Assembly: GCF_021502675.1 (NCBI RefSeq)
Contig: NZ_JAKFHA010000001.1
Coordinates: 1 to 64,000 of the forward strand
Direction: 5' to 3'
DNA from: Yinghuangia soli
Lineage (GTDB): Bacteria; Actinomycetota; Actinomycetes; Streptomycetales; Streptomycetaceae
DNA: 64,000 bases
This document shows positions 53,964 through 61,744 of this stretch, piece after piece. Under the pieces are notes generated by a model that worked only from the letters and a program-made list of their open reading frames with translations, was not told the DNA's origin and ran no database searches. Position numbers and translations under genes: made by a program. How positions within the stretch are numbered: the stretch's first letter is position 1; every line of letters starts with the position of its first letter.

Positions 53964-54116
53964 TCAGCCGTTGCGGACGAAGAAGAGGATGCCGGAGAGC
54001 AAGATGCCGAGGGCCATCACCGTGTAGAAGACTGCTTGGAACCGGGTGGGCCGGATCCAGCCGTCGCGCCACGAATCTCTCTCCTGGTACGGATCTCTCG
54101 GATCCCGGTACGCCAT
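53964..54116 (-). CDS. Small tail-anchored membrane protein
   Basis: A 50-residue protein: a charged N-terminus (MAYRDPRDPYQERDSWRDGW) and one hydrophobic helix (VFYTVMALGILLSGILFFV) ending RNG. ATG 54116 follows GAGGAG. It is 74 bases upstream of the next gene on the same strand. The function is unknown, but the good ribosome site supports expression. Confidence 0.65.
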   Translation of the reverse strand: MAYRDPRDPYQERDSWRDGWIRPTRFQAVFYTVMALGILLSGILFFVRNG

Positions 54117-54264
54117 TGCGCTCTCCTCGCTTCGGCTCTCGCCGTCCCTTCCCCGGCACCCGGGGAGTCGGCAGCGTAGCGCCGGCCTCTGCCACCGCCG
54201 CTTCCGCGGCCTCTGCCGCGGCACCTGCTTCCAGTCTGCCTCCGGCCTGCGGCCGGCCGTCTCC

Positions 54265-54354
54265 GAGCAGTCCCGAGCTGTTCAGAGCTGTTCAGAGCTG
54301 TTCAGAGCCAGTCCGAGATGCTCAGAGCCAGTCCGAGCTGCTCAGAGTTGTTCG
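54265..54354. repeat. Nine degenerate 10-bp repeats (GAGCTGTTCA type)
   Basis: Nine consecutive 10-bp units start at 54265. Three are exact GAGCTGTTCA, two are GAGCCAGTCC; the others differ by one to four bases. The last two overlap the 3' end of the lysR gene, and its stop codon lies within unit eight. A one-turn period suggests slippage expansion or a phased protein-binding array. There is otherwise no gene in the 225 bp before it. Confidence 0.8.
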
Positions 54355-55247
54355 GCGAGGTCGCTGTCCTGGGCGACCTCGCGAAGGCACTGGACGAGCA
54401 GGTCGACGCCCGCGTGGCTGGTGTCGGCGCGCCAGAAGGCGGTGACGGGCACGTCGGGTGTCCCGGACAGGGGTACTTGGACGATGCCGCGGACGGGGCG
54501 CTGCCGAGCCCAGCTGCGCGGCGAGATGCCGAGGCCTTGGCGGTCGACGACGCGGGCGATGACGTCGTCGACGCTGCCGTAGGCCTCGACGATGTCGTCG
54601 GCGCCGGCGCGCCGGAGGGCTTCGGTGACGCGGGCGTAGAGCCGGGGGTGGGGGCCGCGCGGCCAGACGACGATGGGTTCGCCGCGGACGAGGTCGGCGA
54701 CGTCGATCGTGTCGCGGGCGGCCAGTTCGTGGTCGGCGGGGAGCAGGGCGACGAAGGCGAACGTGCCGACGCGGGCGGATTCGAAGCCGGTGCCGAGGTC
54801 GGGGAGCCAGCCGATGCCGGCGTCCAGGACGCCTTCGCGGACGTCGGCGACCTGGCGGGCGGTGGGCTCGCTGGTCCACTGCACGCGCAGTTCGGGGTGC
54901 CGCACGTGCAGCGCGGAGATGGCGGTGGAGACCAGCGAGGGGCCGAGCCCTGAGGTATACCCCACACGCACCTGCCCGGCCTCGCGGGTGGCGCGGCGGC
55001 GGACGTCGGCGCAGGCGTCGTCGAGCAGCCGGAGGGCTTCGTCGACCTGCCGCCGGAAGGCCTCGCCGGCCGGGGTGAGGGTGACCGGGAGGGAGCTGCG
55101 GTCGACCAGCCGGGCGCCCAATTGCTGCTCAAGGCGGCGTACCGCCTTGGAGACCATGGGCTGGGACAGGTACAGGCGCGCCGCGGCGCGGCCGAAGTGG
55201 CGTTCCTCGGCGACCGCGATGAAGCTCCTGAGATCGCGCAGTTCCAT
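54342..55247 (-). CDS. LysR-family transcriptional regulator
   Basis: A 301-residue LysR protein: HTH at residues 3-60 (RDLRSFIAVAEERHFGRAAA, QPMVSKAVRRLEQQLGARLV) and an effector-binding domain (VGYTSGLGPSLVSTAISALH, GVLDAGIGWLPDLGTG, DRQGLGISPRSWA). ATG 55247 is the standard family start. It is divergent from the amidohydrolase gene with a 125-bp gap, the classical LysR-target arrangement, so it probably controls that gene. The last codons overlap the decamer repeat. Confidence 0.9.
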   Translation of the reverse strand: MELRDLRSFIAVAEERHFGRAAARLYLSQPMVSKAVRRLEQQLGARLVDRSSLPVTLTPAGEAFRRQVDEALRLLDDACADVRRRATREAGQVRVGYTSGLGPSLVSTAISALHVRHPELRVQWTSEPTARQVADVREGVLDAGIGWLPDLGTGFESARVGTFAFVALLPADHELAARDTIDVADLVRGEPIVVWPRGPHPRLYARVTEALRRAGADDIVEAYGSVDDVIARVVDRQGLGISPRSWARQRPVRGIVQVPLSGTPDVPVTAFWRADTSHAGVDLLVQCLREVAQDSDLAEQL

Positions 55248-55372
55248 GCGTCCAGGATATGCCCCTGCGGCATAACGTTAGCCGGGACTGGGGGCTTGGC
55301 CGGGCCGTCCGGAGCGGCTTTGCTTGAGGCGTCGAAAGCATGCAGTACCGGACGGACCCAGGAGCCGAAGCC

Positions 55373-56587
55373 ATGACGCTCGAGATTCCCCGCATCATCT
55401 CGGTGGACGACCACGTCGTCGAGCCCCCGAACCTGTGGCAGGACCGGCTTCCGGCCAAGTTCAAGGACCGCGGGCCGCGTGTGGTGCGCGAGAAGGCGAA
55501 GTTCAACTTCGTCGGCGGCGTCTTCTCGTACGAGAAGGGCGCCGAGGACGGCGAGTGGTGCGACTGGTGGCTGTACGACGACCTGGTCTACCCGTTCCCG
55601 AAGCTGTCGGCCGCGGTGGGCTTCGACACGCTCGACGTGACGCCGGTCACCTTCGACGACATCCGCCCGGGTGCGTGGATCCAGTCCGAGCGCCTGAAGG
55701 ACATGGCGGCGAACCACACCGACGCGTCCATCTGCTTCCCGAACATCCTGCCGCGCTTCTGCGGCCAGGCGTTCTACGAGCGCCAGGACAAGGAGCTCGC
55801 GCTGCTCTGCGTCCAGGCGTACAACGACTGGATCATCGACGAGTGGTGTGCCGGCGACGGCAAGGGCAAGCTGCTCCCGATGACGCTGATCCCGCTGTGG
55901 GACCCGGAGCTGGCCGCCAAGGAGGTGCGCCGCTGCGCGTCGAAGGGCTCGTTCGCGGTGGCGTTCTCGGAGAACCCGGTGCCGCTGGGCCTGCCGTCGG
56001 TGCACGACAAGAACCGCTTCTGGGACCCGTTCTTCCGGGCCTGCGAGGAGACCGACACGATCGTGTGCATGCACATCGGGTCGTCCTCGAAGATGCCCTC
56101 GACGTCGCCGGACGCGCCGTTCATCGTGTCCTCGACGCTGACGTTCCAGAACGCCATGGGCTCGATGATCGACTACATCTTCTCGGGCGTGCTGGACCGC
56201 TTCCCGAAGATGAAGATCGCGTACGCCGAGGGCCAGGTCGGCTGGATGCCGTACGTGCTGGAGCGTGCCGACAAGCTGTGGGCCGAGCGTGACGACAACG
56301 ACTTCGGCTCGTCGCTGAAGAACAAGCCGTCGTCGTACATCAAGGACCGCATCTACGGCTGCATCTTCGACGACGAGATCGGCCTGCGGAACCGCGACGT
56401 GATCGGCATCGACCAGATCTGCTTCGAGGTCGACTACCCGCACGCGGACTCGACGTTCCCGAACACCCACAAGGTCGCCTTCGAGATCGCCACGCAGGCG
56501 GGGCTGACCCAGGAGGAGTGCTACAAGCTCTTCCGCGGCAACGCGATCAAGGCGTTCGGCCTGGAGCGCTTCGGCATCACGAAGTAG
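55373..56587 (+). CDS. Amidohydrolase (Amidohydro_2) family protein
   Basis: A 404-residue TIM-barrel metal hydrolase/decarboxylase. Markers are IISVDDHVVEPPNLW (metal-site region; DDHV rather than HxH), FCMHIGSS-type IVCMHIGSSSK, AEGQVGWMPYVLERAD and the C-terminal EVDYPHADSTFPNTH. Family members include ACMSD-like decarboxylases and aromatic or cyclic amidases; the substrate is unknown. ATG 55373 is chosen because AGGAG lies eight bases upstream. The divergent lysR-like gene is the probable regulator. The last 17 bases including the stop are duplicated just behind the gene. Confidence 0.85.
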   Translation: MTLEIPRIISVDDHVVEPPNLWQDRLPAKFKDRGPRVVREKAKFNFVGGVFSYEKGAEDGEWCDWWLYDDLVYPFPKLSAAVGFDTLDVTPVTFDDIRPGAWIQSERLKDMAANHTDASICFPNILPRFCGQAFYERQDKELALLCVQAYNDWIIDEWCAGDGKGKLLPMTLIPLWDPELAAKEVRRCASKGSFAVAFSENPVPLGLPSVHDKNRFWDPFFRACEETDTIVCMHIGSSSKMPSTSPDAPFIVSSTLTFQNAMGSMIDYIFSGVLDRFPKMKIAYAEGQVGWMPYVLERADKLWAERDDNDFGSSLKNKPSSYIKDRIYGCIFDDEIGLRNRDVIGIDQICFEVDYPHADSTFPNTHKVAFEIATQAGLTQEECYKLFRGNAIKAFGLERFGITK

Positions 56588-56604
56588 TCGGCATCACGAA
56601 GTAA
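56571..56604 (+). repeat. Tandem 17-bp duplication of the amidohydrolase 3' end
   Basis: TCGGCATCACGAAGTAG (56571-56587, carrying the stop) is followed by TCGGCATCACGAAGTAA (56588-56604), and a third degenerate start TCGGCCTCACGATG. The duplication leaves the protein unchanged but shows local slippage. Confidence 0.75.
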
Positions 56605-56617
56605 TCGGCCTCACGAT

Positions 56618-56660
56618 GCCGGCTGCTTCATGAGGCGCTCGCCTTCACGAAGCAGCCGGC
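56618..56660. terminator. Hairpin terminator between convergent genes
   Basis: GCCGGCTGCTTC (56618-56629) pairs perfectly with GAAGCAGCCGGC (56649-56660); the 19-base loop itself contains GAGGCG/CGCC. It lies between the amidohydrolase and the EamA gene. Confidence 0.7.
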
Positions 56661-56690
56661 GTCACACAGCAGCCGGCATCGCCGTCGGCT

Positions 56691-57659
56691 TCACACCGTC
56701 GTAGGCGTCGCGGCCGCGGCGCCCACCGCCGCCGACTCGTGCTCCGGTCCCGTGGCCGGGCTTCCTTCGGGAGCCCGGCCGCGGGCGTTTCCGCGGCGGG
56801 GCGCCAGGACGCCGCTCATCAGGGCGAGGCCGAGCATGACCACGCCGCCGCCTGCCCAGTCCCACGCGGTGGGCCGTTCGCCGAGGACCAGCGCGGCCGC
56901 CGCGATGCCGACGACCGGCACGAGGAGCGAGTAGGGCGCCACCACGTTCGCCGGGAAGCGGCTGAGCAGGTTGTTCCACAGGCCGTAGCCGATGAACGTG
57001 GACACCACCACGACGTAGAGCAGTGCCAGTACGCCGGACATGCCGAGCCCGGTCATCGCCTCGCGGTCCGCGGACCAGCCTTCGAAGGCGAGCGAGAGCC
57101 CGAACAGCGGCAGCGGCGCCACGAGCCCGCTCCACACCACGAGGCCGAAGCCGGCCTGGCTGCCGGCCTTGCGGGTGAGCACGTTGCCCATCGCCCAGGC
57201 CGCACCGGCCGCCACGACCAGCAGGAACGGTCCGACTCCGGCGCTCTGGCCGCGTCCGACCGCGATCACCCCGAGGCCGGCCGCGGCGAGGGCCAGGGCG
57301 GCGAGCCGGGCCCGGGCCGGGCGTTCGCCGAGGAAGAGCAGGGCGAAGAGCACGGTGAACATCGGCTGGCACTGCAGCACGATCGACGACAGCCCGGCCG
57401 GCATGCCCAGGTGCATGGCGCTGAACAGCAGGGCGAACTGCAGGACGCAGACGAACATCCCGATGCCCACGAGCAGGGGAAGCGCGATCTTGGGGCGCGG
57501 CACGAAGAACACCGCGGGGATCGCCACCAGCGTGAACCGCAGCGCGCCGAAGAGCAGCGGCGGGAAGCTGTCGAGGCCGTAGTCGATGGCCACGAAGTTG
57601 AGGCCCCAGATGACGGCGACGAGGACAGCCTGGGTGGAGTGCGAGCGCTGGATGGGCAT
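56691..57659 (-). CDS. EamA (DMT)-family transporter
   Basis: A 322-residue protein with 10 hydrophobic segments in two EamA repeats; markers are AVIWGLNFVAIDYGLDSFPP, FGALRFTLVAIPAVFF, ALLFLGERPARARLAALALA and LGERPTAWDWAGGGVVMLG. It is probably an exporter of amino acids or small metabolites. ATG 57659 is standard. The divergent lysR-like gene (72-bp gap) is a likely regulator. The tail is Pro/Ala rich. Confidence 0.88.
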   Translation of the reverse strand: MPIQRSHSTQAVLVAVIWGLNFVAIDYGLDSFPPLLFGALRFTLVAIPAVFFVPRPKIALPLLVGIGMFVCVLQFALLFSAMHLGMPAGLSSIVLQCQPMFTVLFALLFLGERPARARLAALALAAAGLGVIAVGRGQSAGVGPFLLVVAAGAAWAMGNVLTRKAGSQAGFGLVVWSGLVAPLPLFGLSLAFEGWSADREAMTGLGMSGVLALLYVVVVSTFIGYGLWNNLLSRFPANVVAPYSLLVPVVGIAAAALVLGERPTAWDWAGGGVVMLGLALMSGVLAPRRGNARGRAPEGSPATGPEHESAAVGAAAATPTTV

Positions 57660-57731
57660 GACGCAAGTCTCCGGACCGCAATCCCCAAGAACCAGCTAAT
57701 TTTTCCGGAGCTTATTCGGTAGATTCTCTAC
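57660..57731. promoter_or_regulatory. Divergent EamA/lysR promoter region
   Basis: A 72-bp AT-enriched gap (CTAATTTTTCCGGAGCTTAT with TTCGGTAGATTCTCTAC) between the two starts. It resembles a LysR-type regulatory region; the CGGAGCTTATTCGG stretch is a loose dyad. Confidence 0.45.
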
Positions 57732-58664
57732 ATGGATCTCAAGCGCCTCCGCATCCTGCAGACGCTCGCCCGGCACGGCACGGTCGCCGCGGCGGCCGAA
57801 AGCCTGCATCTGACGCCGTCCGCGGTGTCGCAGCAGCTCGCGGTGCTCGCGAAGGAAGCGGGCGTGCCGCTGCTGGAGAAGCACGGGCGCGGCGTACGCC
57901 TGACGAGTGCCGCGCAGGTGCTGCTCACTCATGCGGACGCGATCGGCGTGCAGTTGGAGCGGGCTCGCGCGGACCTGGCCGCGCATGCGAAGGGCGGGGT
58001 GGGGTCGGCGCGGGTGGCGGCGTTCCCGACTGCACTGGCGTACCTGGTGGCTCCGGCGGTGGCGCGGACGCGCACGTCGCATCCGGGGTGGCGGTTCGCG
58101 GTGGCGGAGCGGGAGACCGAGGACGCGATCCCGCTGGTCATCGCGGGAGAACTCGACTTGGCGGTGGTCATGAACTCGCCGCAGGTCCCGACCGCCGACC
58201 ATCCGACGCTGCTGCTGCATCCGCTGCACGACGAGCCGGTGCACATGGCGGTGCCGGCCGGGCATCCGCTGGCCGCGAAGGACGAACTGGACCTCGCCGA
58301 GGACCTGGTGGAGGAGGAGTGGGTGCTGACCGCGGACGGCACCGCGTGCCATGCGCTGGCCACGCAGGCCTGCGGGCAGGCCGGGTTCCAGCCCCGGGTG
58401 GCGCATTCGGTGACGGACTTCGGTGCGGTGTACGCGATGGTCGCGGCGGGGCTCGGGGTGGCGATGATGCCGCAGATGTCGGTGGCCTCGGCGCCGCCCG
58501 GGGTGGCGCTGCGGCCGCTGCGCGCACCCGCGCCGCGCCGGCACCTGTTCGCCGCGGTGCGGCGCGGCAGCGGCAGCACGCCGCTGCTCCCGGCGCTGCG
58601 CGAGGTGGCCGCCGAACTGGCCGCGACGCGGTCCTGTGGCGCCCCACATCTCCGGTCGATCTAG
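57732..58664 (+). CDS. LysR-family transcriptional regulator
   Basis: A 310-residue protein with LysR HTH (LKRLRILQTLARHGTVAAAA, LTPSAVSQQLAVLAKEAGVP) and an effector domain (GSARVAAFPTALAYLVAPAV, VIAGELDLAVVMNSP, YAMVAAGLGVAMMPQMSV). It is divergent from the EamA exporter, so it probably activates export of an inducer such as an amino acid (ArgP/LysG-like logic, inferred). ATG 57732 is the family start. Confidence 0.9.
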   Translation: MDLKRLRILQTLARHGTVAAAAESLHLTPSAVSQQLAVLAKEAGVPLLEKHGRGVRLTSAAQVLLTHADAIGVQLERARADLAAHAKGGVGSARVAAFPTALAYLVAPAVARTRTSHPGWRFAVAERETEDAIPLVIAGELDLAVVMNSPQVPTADHPTLLLHPLHDEPVHMAVPAGHPLAAKDELDLAEDLVEEEWVLTADGTACHALATQACGQAGFQPRVAHSVTDFGAVYAMVAAGLGVAMMPQMSVASAPPGVALRPLRAPAPRRHLFAAVRRGSGSTPLLPALREVAAELAATRSCGAPHLRSI

Positions 58665-58774
58665 ACCGACCCGCGGGGCCCCCGGTTATCGTGGCGGCGA
58701 TTGCCTGCTATTGATTGAGCGTCAGCTAAGGGCGCCTCTCGCTGAGGGCGCACCTCACATGCCAGGAGGACTGG

Positions 58775-59689
58775 ATGGGCATCTGCGACGGCCGCGTTGT
58801 GGTGATCACGGGCGCGGGCAACGGCATCGGGCGCTCGCATGCGCTGGCGTTCGCCGCCGAGGGCGCCAAGGTCGTGGTGAACGACCTGGGCGGATCGCGC
58901 GACGGCACGGGCGCCTCGGCCGGTCCGGCGCAGGCGGTCGTCGACGAGATCGTGGCGGCGGGCGGCGAGGCGGTCGCGCACGCGGACGACATCTCGACGT
59001 GGGACGGCGCTGCGTCGCTGATCCAGCTGGCCATCGACACGTTCGGCCGGATCGACGTGCTGGTCAACAACGCGGGCATCTTGCGCGACCGCATGCTCAC
59101 CAACATGAGCGAGGCCGAGTGGGACGCGGTCATCAAGGTGCACCTGAAGGGCACCTTCGGCCCGGCCCACCACGCGGCGGCGCACTGGCGCAACCTGGCC
59201 AAGGCGGGCGAGGCGGTGGACGCGCGCATCATCAACACGTCGTCGCCGTCCGGGATCTTCGGCAACGTCGGCCAGACGAACTACGGTGCGGCGAAGGCGG
59301 GCATCGCGGCGTTCACGGTCATCGCATCGCAGGAGCTGGGCCGCTACGGCGTCACGGTCAACGCGATCGCGCCGACCGCGCTGACCCGTATGACGGAGGA
59401 CCTGGCGGGCCTGATCGGCGACAGCACCGAGGCCGCGGAGAAACTGGCGCCGGAGAACATCTCGCCGCTGGTGGTGTGGCTCGGTTCGACCGCGTCGGCG
59501 GGCGTGACCGGCCGGGTCTTCTCGGTCGCGGGCGGCTCGATCAGCGTGGCGGAGGGCTGGGCGAACGGCCCGACGGTCGACAAGGGCAGCCGCTGGACGC
59601 CGGCGGAGCTGACCGAGGTGATCCCGGACCTGGTCGCGAAGGCGGCCCCGAACGCGGGCATGGACGGCACGCGCCCGGTCCAGGCGTAA
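58775..59689 (+). CDS. SDR oxidoreductase (HSD17B4-like)
   Basis: A 304-residue short-chain dehydrogenase. Cofactor motif VITGAGNGIGRSHALAFAAE; NNAGILRDRM; catalytic Ser in INTSSPSGIF and Tyr-x3-Lys in QTNYGAAKAGIAAF. The C-terminus ends GMDGTRPVQA, a pattern seen in SDRs of lipid/steroid acyl-CoA oxidation. It is the first gene of the run leading to hydratase, CoA transferase and amidohydrolase. ATG 58775 follows GGAGG. Confidence 0.9.
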   Translation: MGICDGRVVVITGAGNGIGRSHALAFAAEGAKVVVNDLGGSRDGTGASAGPAQAVVDEIVAAGGEAVAHADDISTWDGAASLIQLAIDTFGRIDVLVNNAGILRDRMLTNMSEAEWDAVIKVHLKGTFGPAHHAAAHWRNLAKAGEAVDARIINTSSPSGIFGNVGQTNYGAAKAGIAAFTVIASQELGRYGVTVNAIAPTALTRMTEDLAGLIGDSTEAAEKLAPENISPLVVWLGSTASAGVTGRVFSVAGGSISVAEGWANGPTVDKGSRWTPAELTEVIPDLVAKAAPNAGMDGTRPVQA

Positions 59690-59759
59690 GGGTCGGACTC
59701 TCTGCGTCCCGCGGTGCCGCCCCGGCACCGCGGGACGCGGCAGGAAGGACCCCGCCGCG

Positions 59760-61259
59760 ATGCGCGAACTCCCCCGTCCCATCCCCCTCGACGACATCCT
59801 CGCCGCGCCCGGCCACCCCGCTCTCCGCCCCACCGTCACCGGCGACCTCCCGCCGCGCGCCGCCGACGTCCTCACCGTCGTCGACCTCGACGCGGGCAGC
59901 CAAGACCCCCAGTACGCCGCCCGCGCACTCGCCGCCGCCACCCGCCTCACCGTCGGCGTCGCGCGACGCCCGTGGCAACCTGCGCTGCAGCAGGTCGTGG
60001 ACGCCCTGACCCTCACCGTCGTCCAAGCCCCCGAGGCAGGGACAGCACCGGACTGGCCTCCTCGCACCGCGCGTTCGCACATCCACGTGCCCGACCCGTA
60101 CGCCGAAGCCGCCCGCATCACCGCCGCCGTCGAGCGCACCCCGCGCGCCGCACTCGCGCTCGCGCACCTGCTGCGGATCAACGCCCGCCTGCTCACCACA
60201 GCCGCCGACGCCAGCACCAACACCAGTACCGGCACCGGCGCCGGCACCGATGCCCACAACACCACCGACCCGGCCCCCGGCCCCATCGCCGACGCACTCA
60301 CCGCCGAGTCCCTCACCTACTCCGCGCTCCTCGCCGGCCCCGAGTTCGCCGCCTGGCGCGCCGGACGCCCGTTCCGCCCCAAACCCGCCGTCCCGCCCGA
60401 CGCCGTCCTCCTCACCCGCGACGGCGACCGGCTCCGGATCACCCTCAACCGCCCCGACCGCCGCAACGCCCTCGGCCACGGCCTCCGCGACGCCCTCATC
60501 GACGCACTCGACGTCGTCGCCGCCGACCCGGCCCTGCACGCCGAACTCCGAGGCGCCGGAACGGCCTTCTGCAGCGGTGGCGATCTCGACGAGTTCGGTA
60601 CGGCAGCCGACCCGGCCACCGCCCACGTCGTCCGCGTCGCACGCTCGGCCGGCCTGGCCCTGCACGCGGTTCGCGACCGCGTCACCCCGTACCTGCACGG
60701 CGCCTGCGTAGGCGCCGGAATCGAGGTGCCGGCCTTCGCCGCGAGAGTCCTCGCCGACCCGAACGCCTGGTTCCGACTCCCGGAACTCGACCTGGGCCTG
60801 GTCCCCGGCGCGGGCGGCACCGTGAGCATCACCGCACGGATCGGGCGCTGGCGTACGGCCTGGCTGGTCCTGACCGGCGAACGACTCGCGGCGGCCACCG
60901 CACTCGAGTGGGGTCTGGTCGACGGCCTGATCGACGCAGCACCGCCACCGCCGCACCCCGGTCACCGCCGGCCGTCCACGCCCCTCCTGGACGTCCTCGC
61001 CCGCATGCGCGAGTTGATCGTTCTCCCCGGCAACGATTTCGCCTGGTCCGGCTGGGACGACGCGGCCGAAGCCCTCGAGGAGTTCGACACCCTCGTCGCC
61101 GCCATCGAACGCGGCGGGCGCCCGTCCGACATGCGTGTCCTGTTTCTTCCCACCGGTCCGCTGCAGGAACTGTCACTGTCCAGCGGCTGGGGCACCAGGT
61201 ACTGCGAACTGGCCGCCGAGTTCGATCGGCTGTTCGCCGCCGCCCCGCCCGAAACGTGA
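59760..61259 (+). CDS. Enoyl-CoA hydratase/isomerase fused to an unrelated C-terminal domain
   Basis: A 499-residue frame. Residues about 215-400 form a crotonase domain with oxyanion motifs RGAGTAFCSGGDLDEF and ACVGAGIEVPAFAARVLADP and the ELDLGLVPGAGGTVSI loop. An N-terminal region of about 200 residues, Ala-rich with an Asn/Thr/Gly linker, precedes it. After WGLVDGLIDAAPPPP the crotonase ends early, and about 95 further residues (MRELIVLPGNDFAWSGWDDA, VLFLPTGPLQELSLSSGWGT) resemble a small free-standing actinobacterial protein. A fusion through rearrangement is inferred. ATG 59760 is used. It should act on acyl-CoA intermediates with the CoA transferase. Confidence 0.7.
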   Translation: MRELPRPIPLDDILAAPGHPALRPTVTGDLPPRAADVLTVVDLDAGSQDPQYAARALAAATRLTVGVARRPWQPALQQVVDALTLTVVQAPEAGTAPDWPPRTARSHIHVPDPYAEAARITAAVERTPRAALALAHLLRINARLLTTAADASTNTSTGTGAGTDAHNTTDPAPGPIADALTAESLTYSALLAGPEFAAWRAGRPFRPKPAVPPDAVLLTRDGDRLRITLNRPDRRNALGHGLRDALIDALDVVAADPALHAELRGAGTAFCSGGDLDEFGTAADPATAHVVRVARSAGLALHAVRDRVTPYLHGACVGAGIEVPAFAARVLADPNAWFRLPELDLGLVPGAGGTVSITARIGRWRTAWLVLTGERLAAATALEWGLVDGLIDAAPPPPHPGHRRPSTPLLDVLARMRELIVLPGNDFAWSGWDDAAEALEEFDTLVAAIERGGRPSDMRVLFLPTGPLQELSLSSGWGTRYCELAAEFDRLFAAAPPET

Positions 61260-61285
61260 GCCGGCCTCAGCCCGACGACCCCGCC

Positions 61286-61546
61286 TCAGTGATGCGCGTC
61301 GATGAACGCCCAAGTCCCGTCGACCCATTGCTGCACCGTGTCCGGGTGGTCGCCCGCCCACACCAGCGCCGCGACGACCGCCCCCAACTGCACGAGGCCC
61401 GACACGACGCCCACCCAGCGGCGGCGGCGCGTACGGCGCCCCGGCCCGCGGTCCTCCCCAGCATCGGCCCGCACACCCTCGGCGGTACGCCGATGCGCGT
61501 CCGCCGTGGCGTGCTGCGCCGCGTGCATGCCCGGGTCGAATGCCAT
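61286..61546 (-). CDS. Small membrane protein in the interrupted catabolic operon
   Basis: An 86-residue protein: a charged His/Arg-rich N-terminal half (HAAQHATADAHRRTAEGVRA) and one hydrophobic helix (GVVSGLVQLGAVVAALVWAG), ending WAFIDAHH. ATG 61546 follows AGAGGGAACAGG. It is antisense to the surrounding operon and has no evident link to it. Together with the fused domain it seems part of an inserted segment. Confidence 0.6.
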   Translation of the reverse strand: MAFDPGMHAAQHATADAHRRTAEGVRADAGEDRGPGRRTRRRRWVGVVSGLVQLGAVVAALVWAGDHPDTVQQWVDGTWAFIDAHH

Positions 61547-61744
61547 GCCTGTTCCCTCTCCGCCGCCCCGCGTGTGCGAGTCGCCAGCTACCACGGCCGA
61601 CAGTACGTAAACGGTTTCCCGCCAAAGACCTCTGTTGCCCAGCCGGGACAGAGCCGTCGCCGCCTGCACACGCAACACCGCCGGGGGTCTCGCATACCGG
61701 CTATCCGGCGAAGTCGCCGGCGAATCCGCCCTAGGATCATTGCC

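Noticed and set aside
54265-54354. Decamer array as a CRISPR or integron-type repeat
   Set aside because: Units are contiguous, 10 bp long and without spacers; no cas or integrase genes are near.
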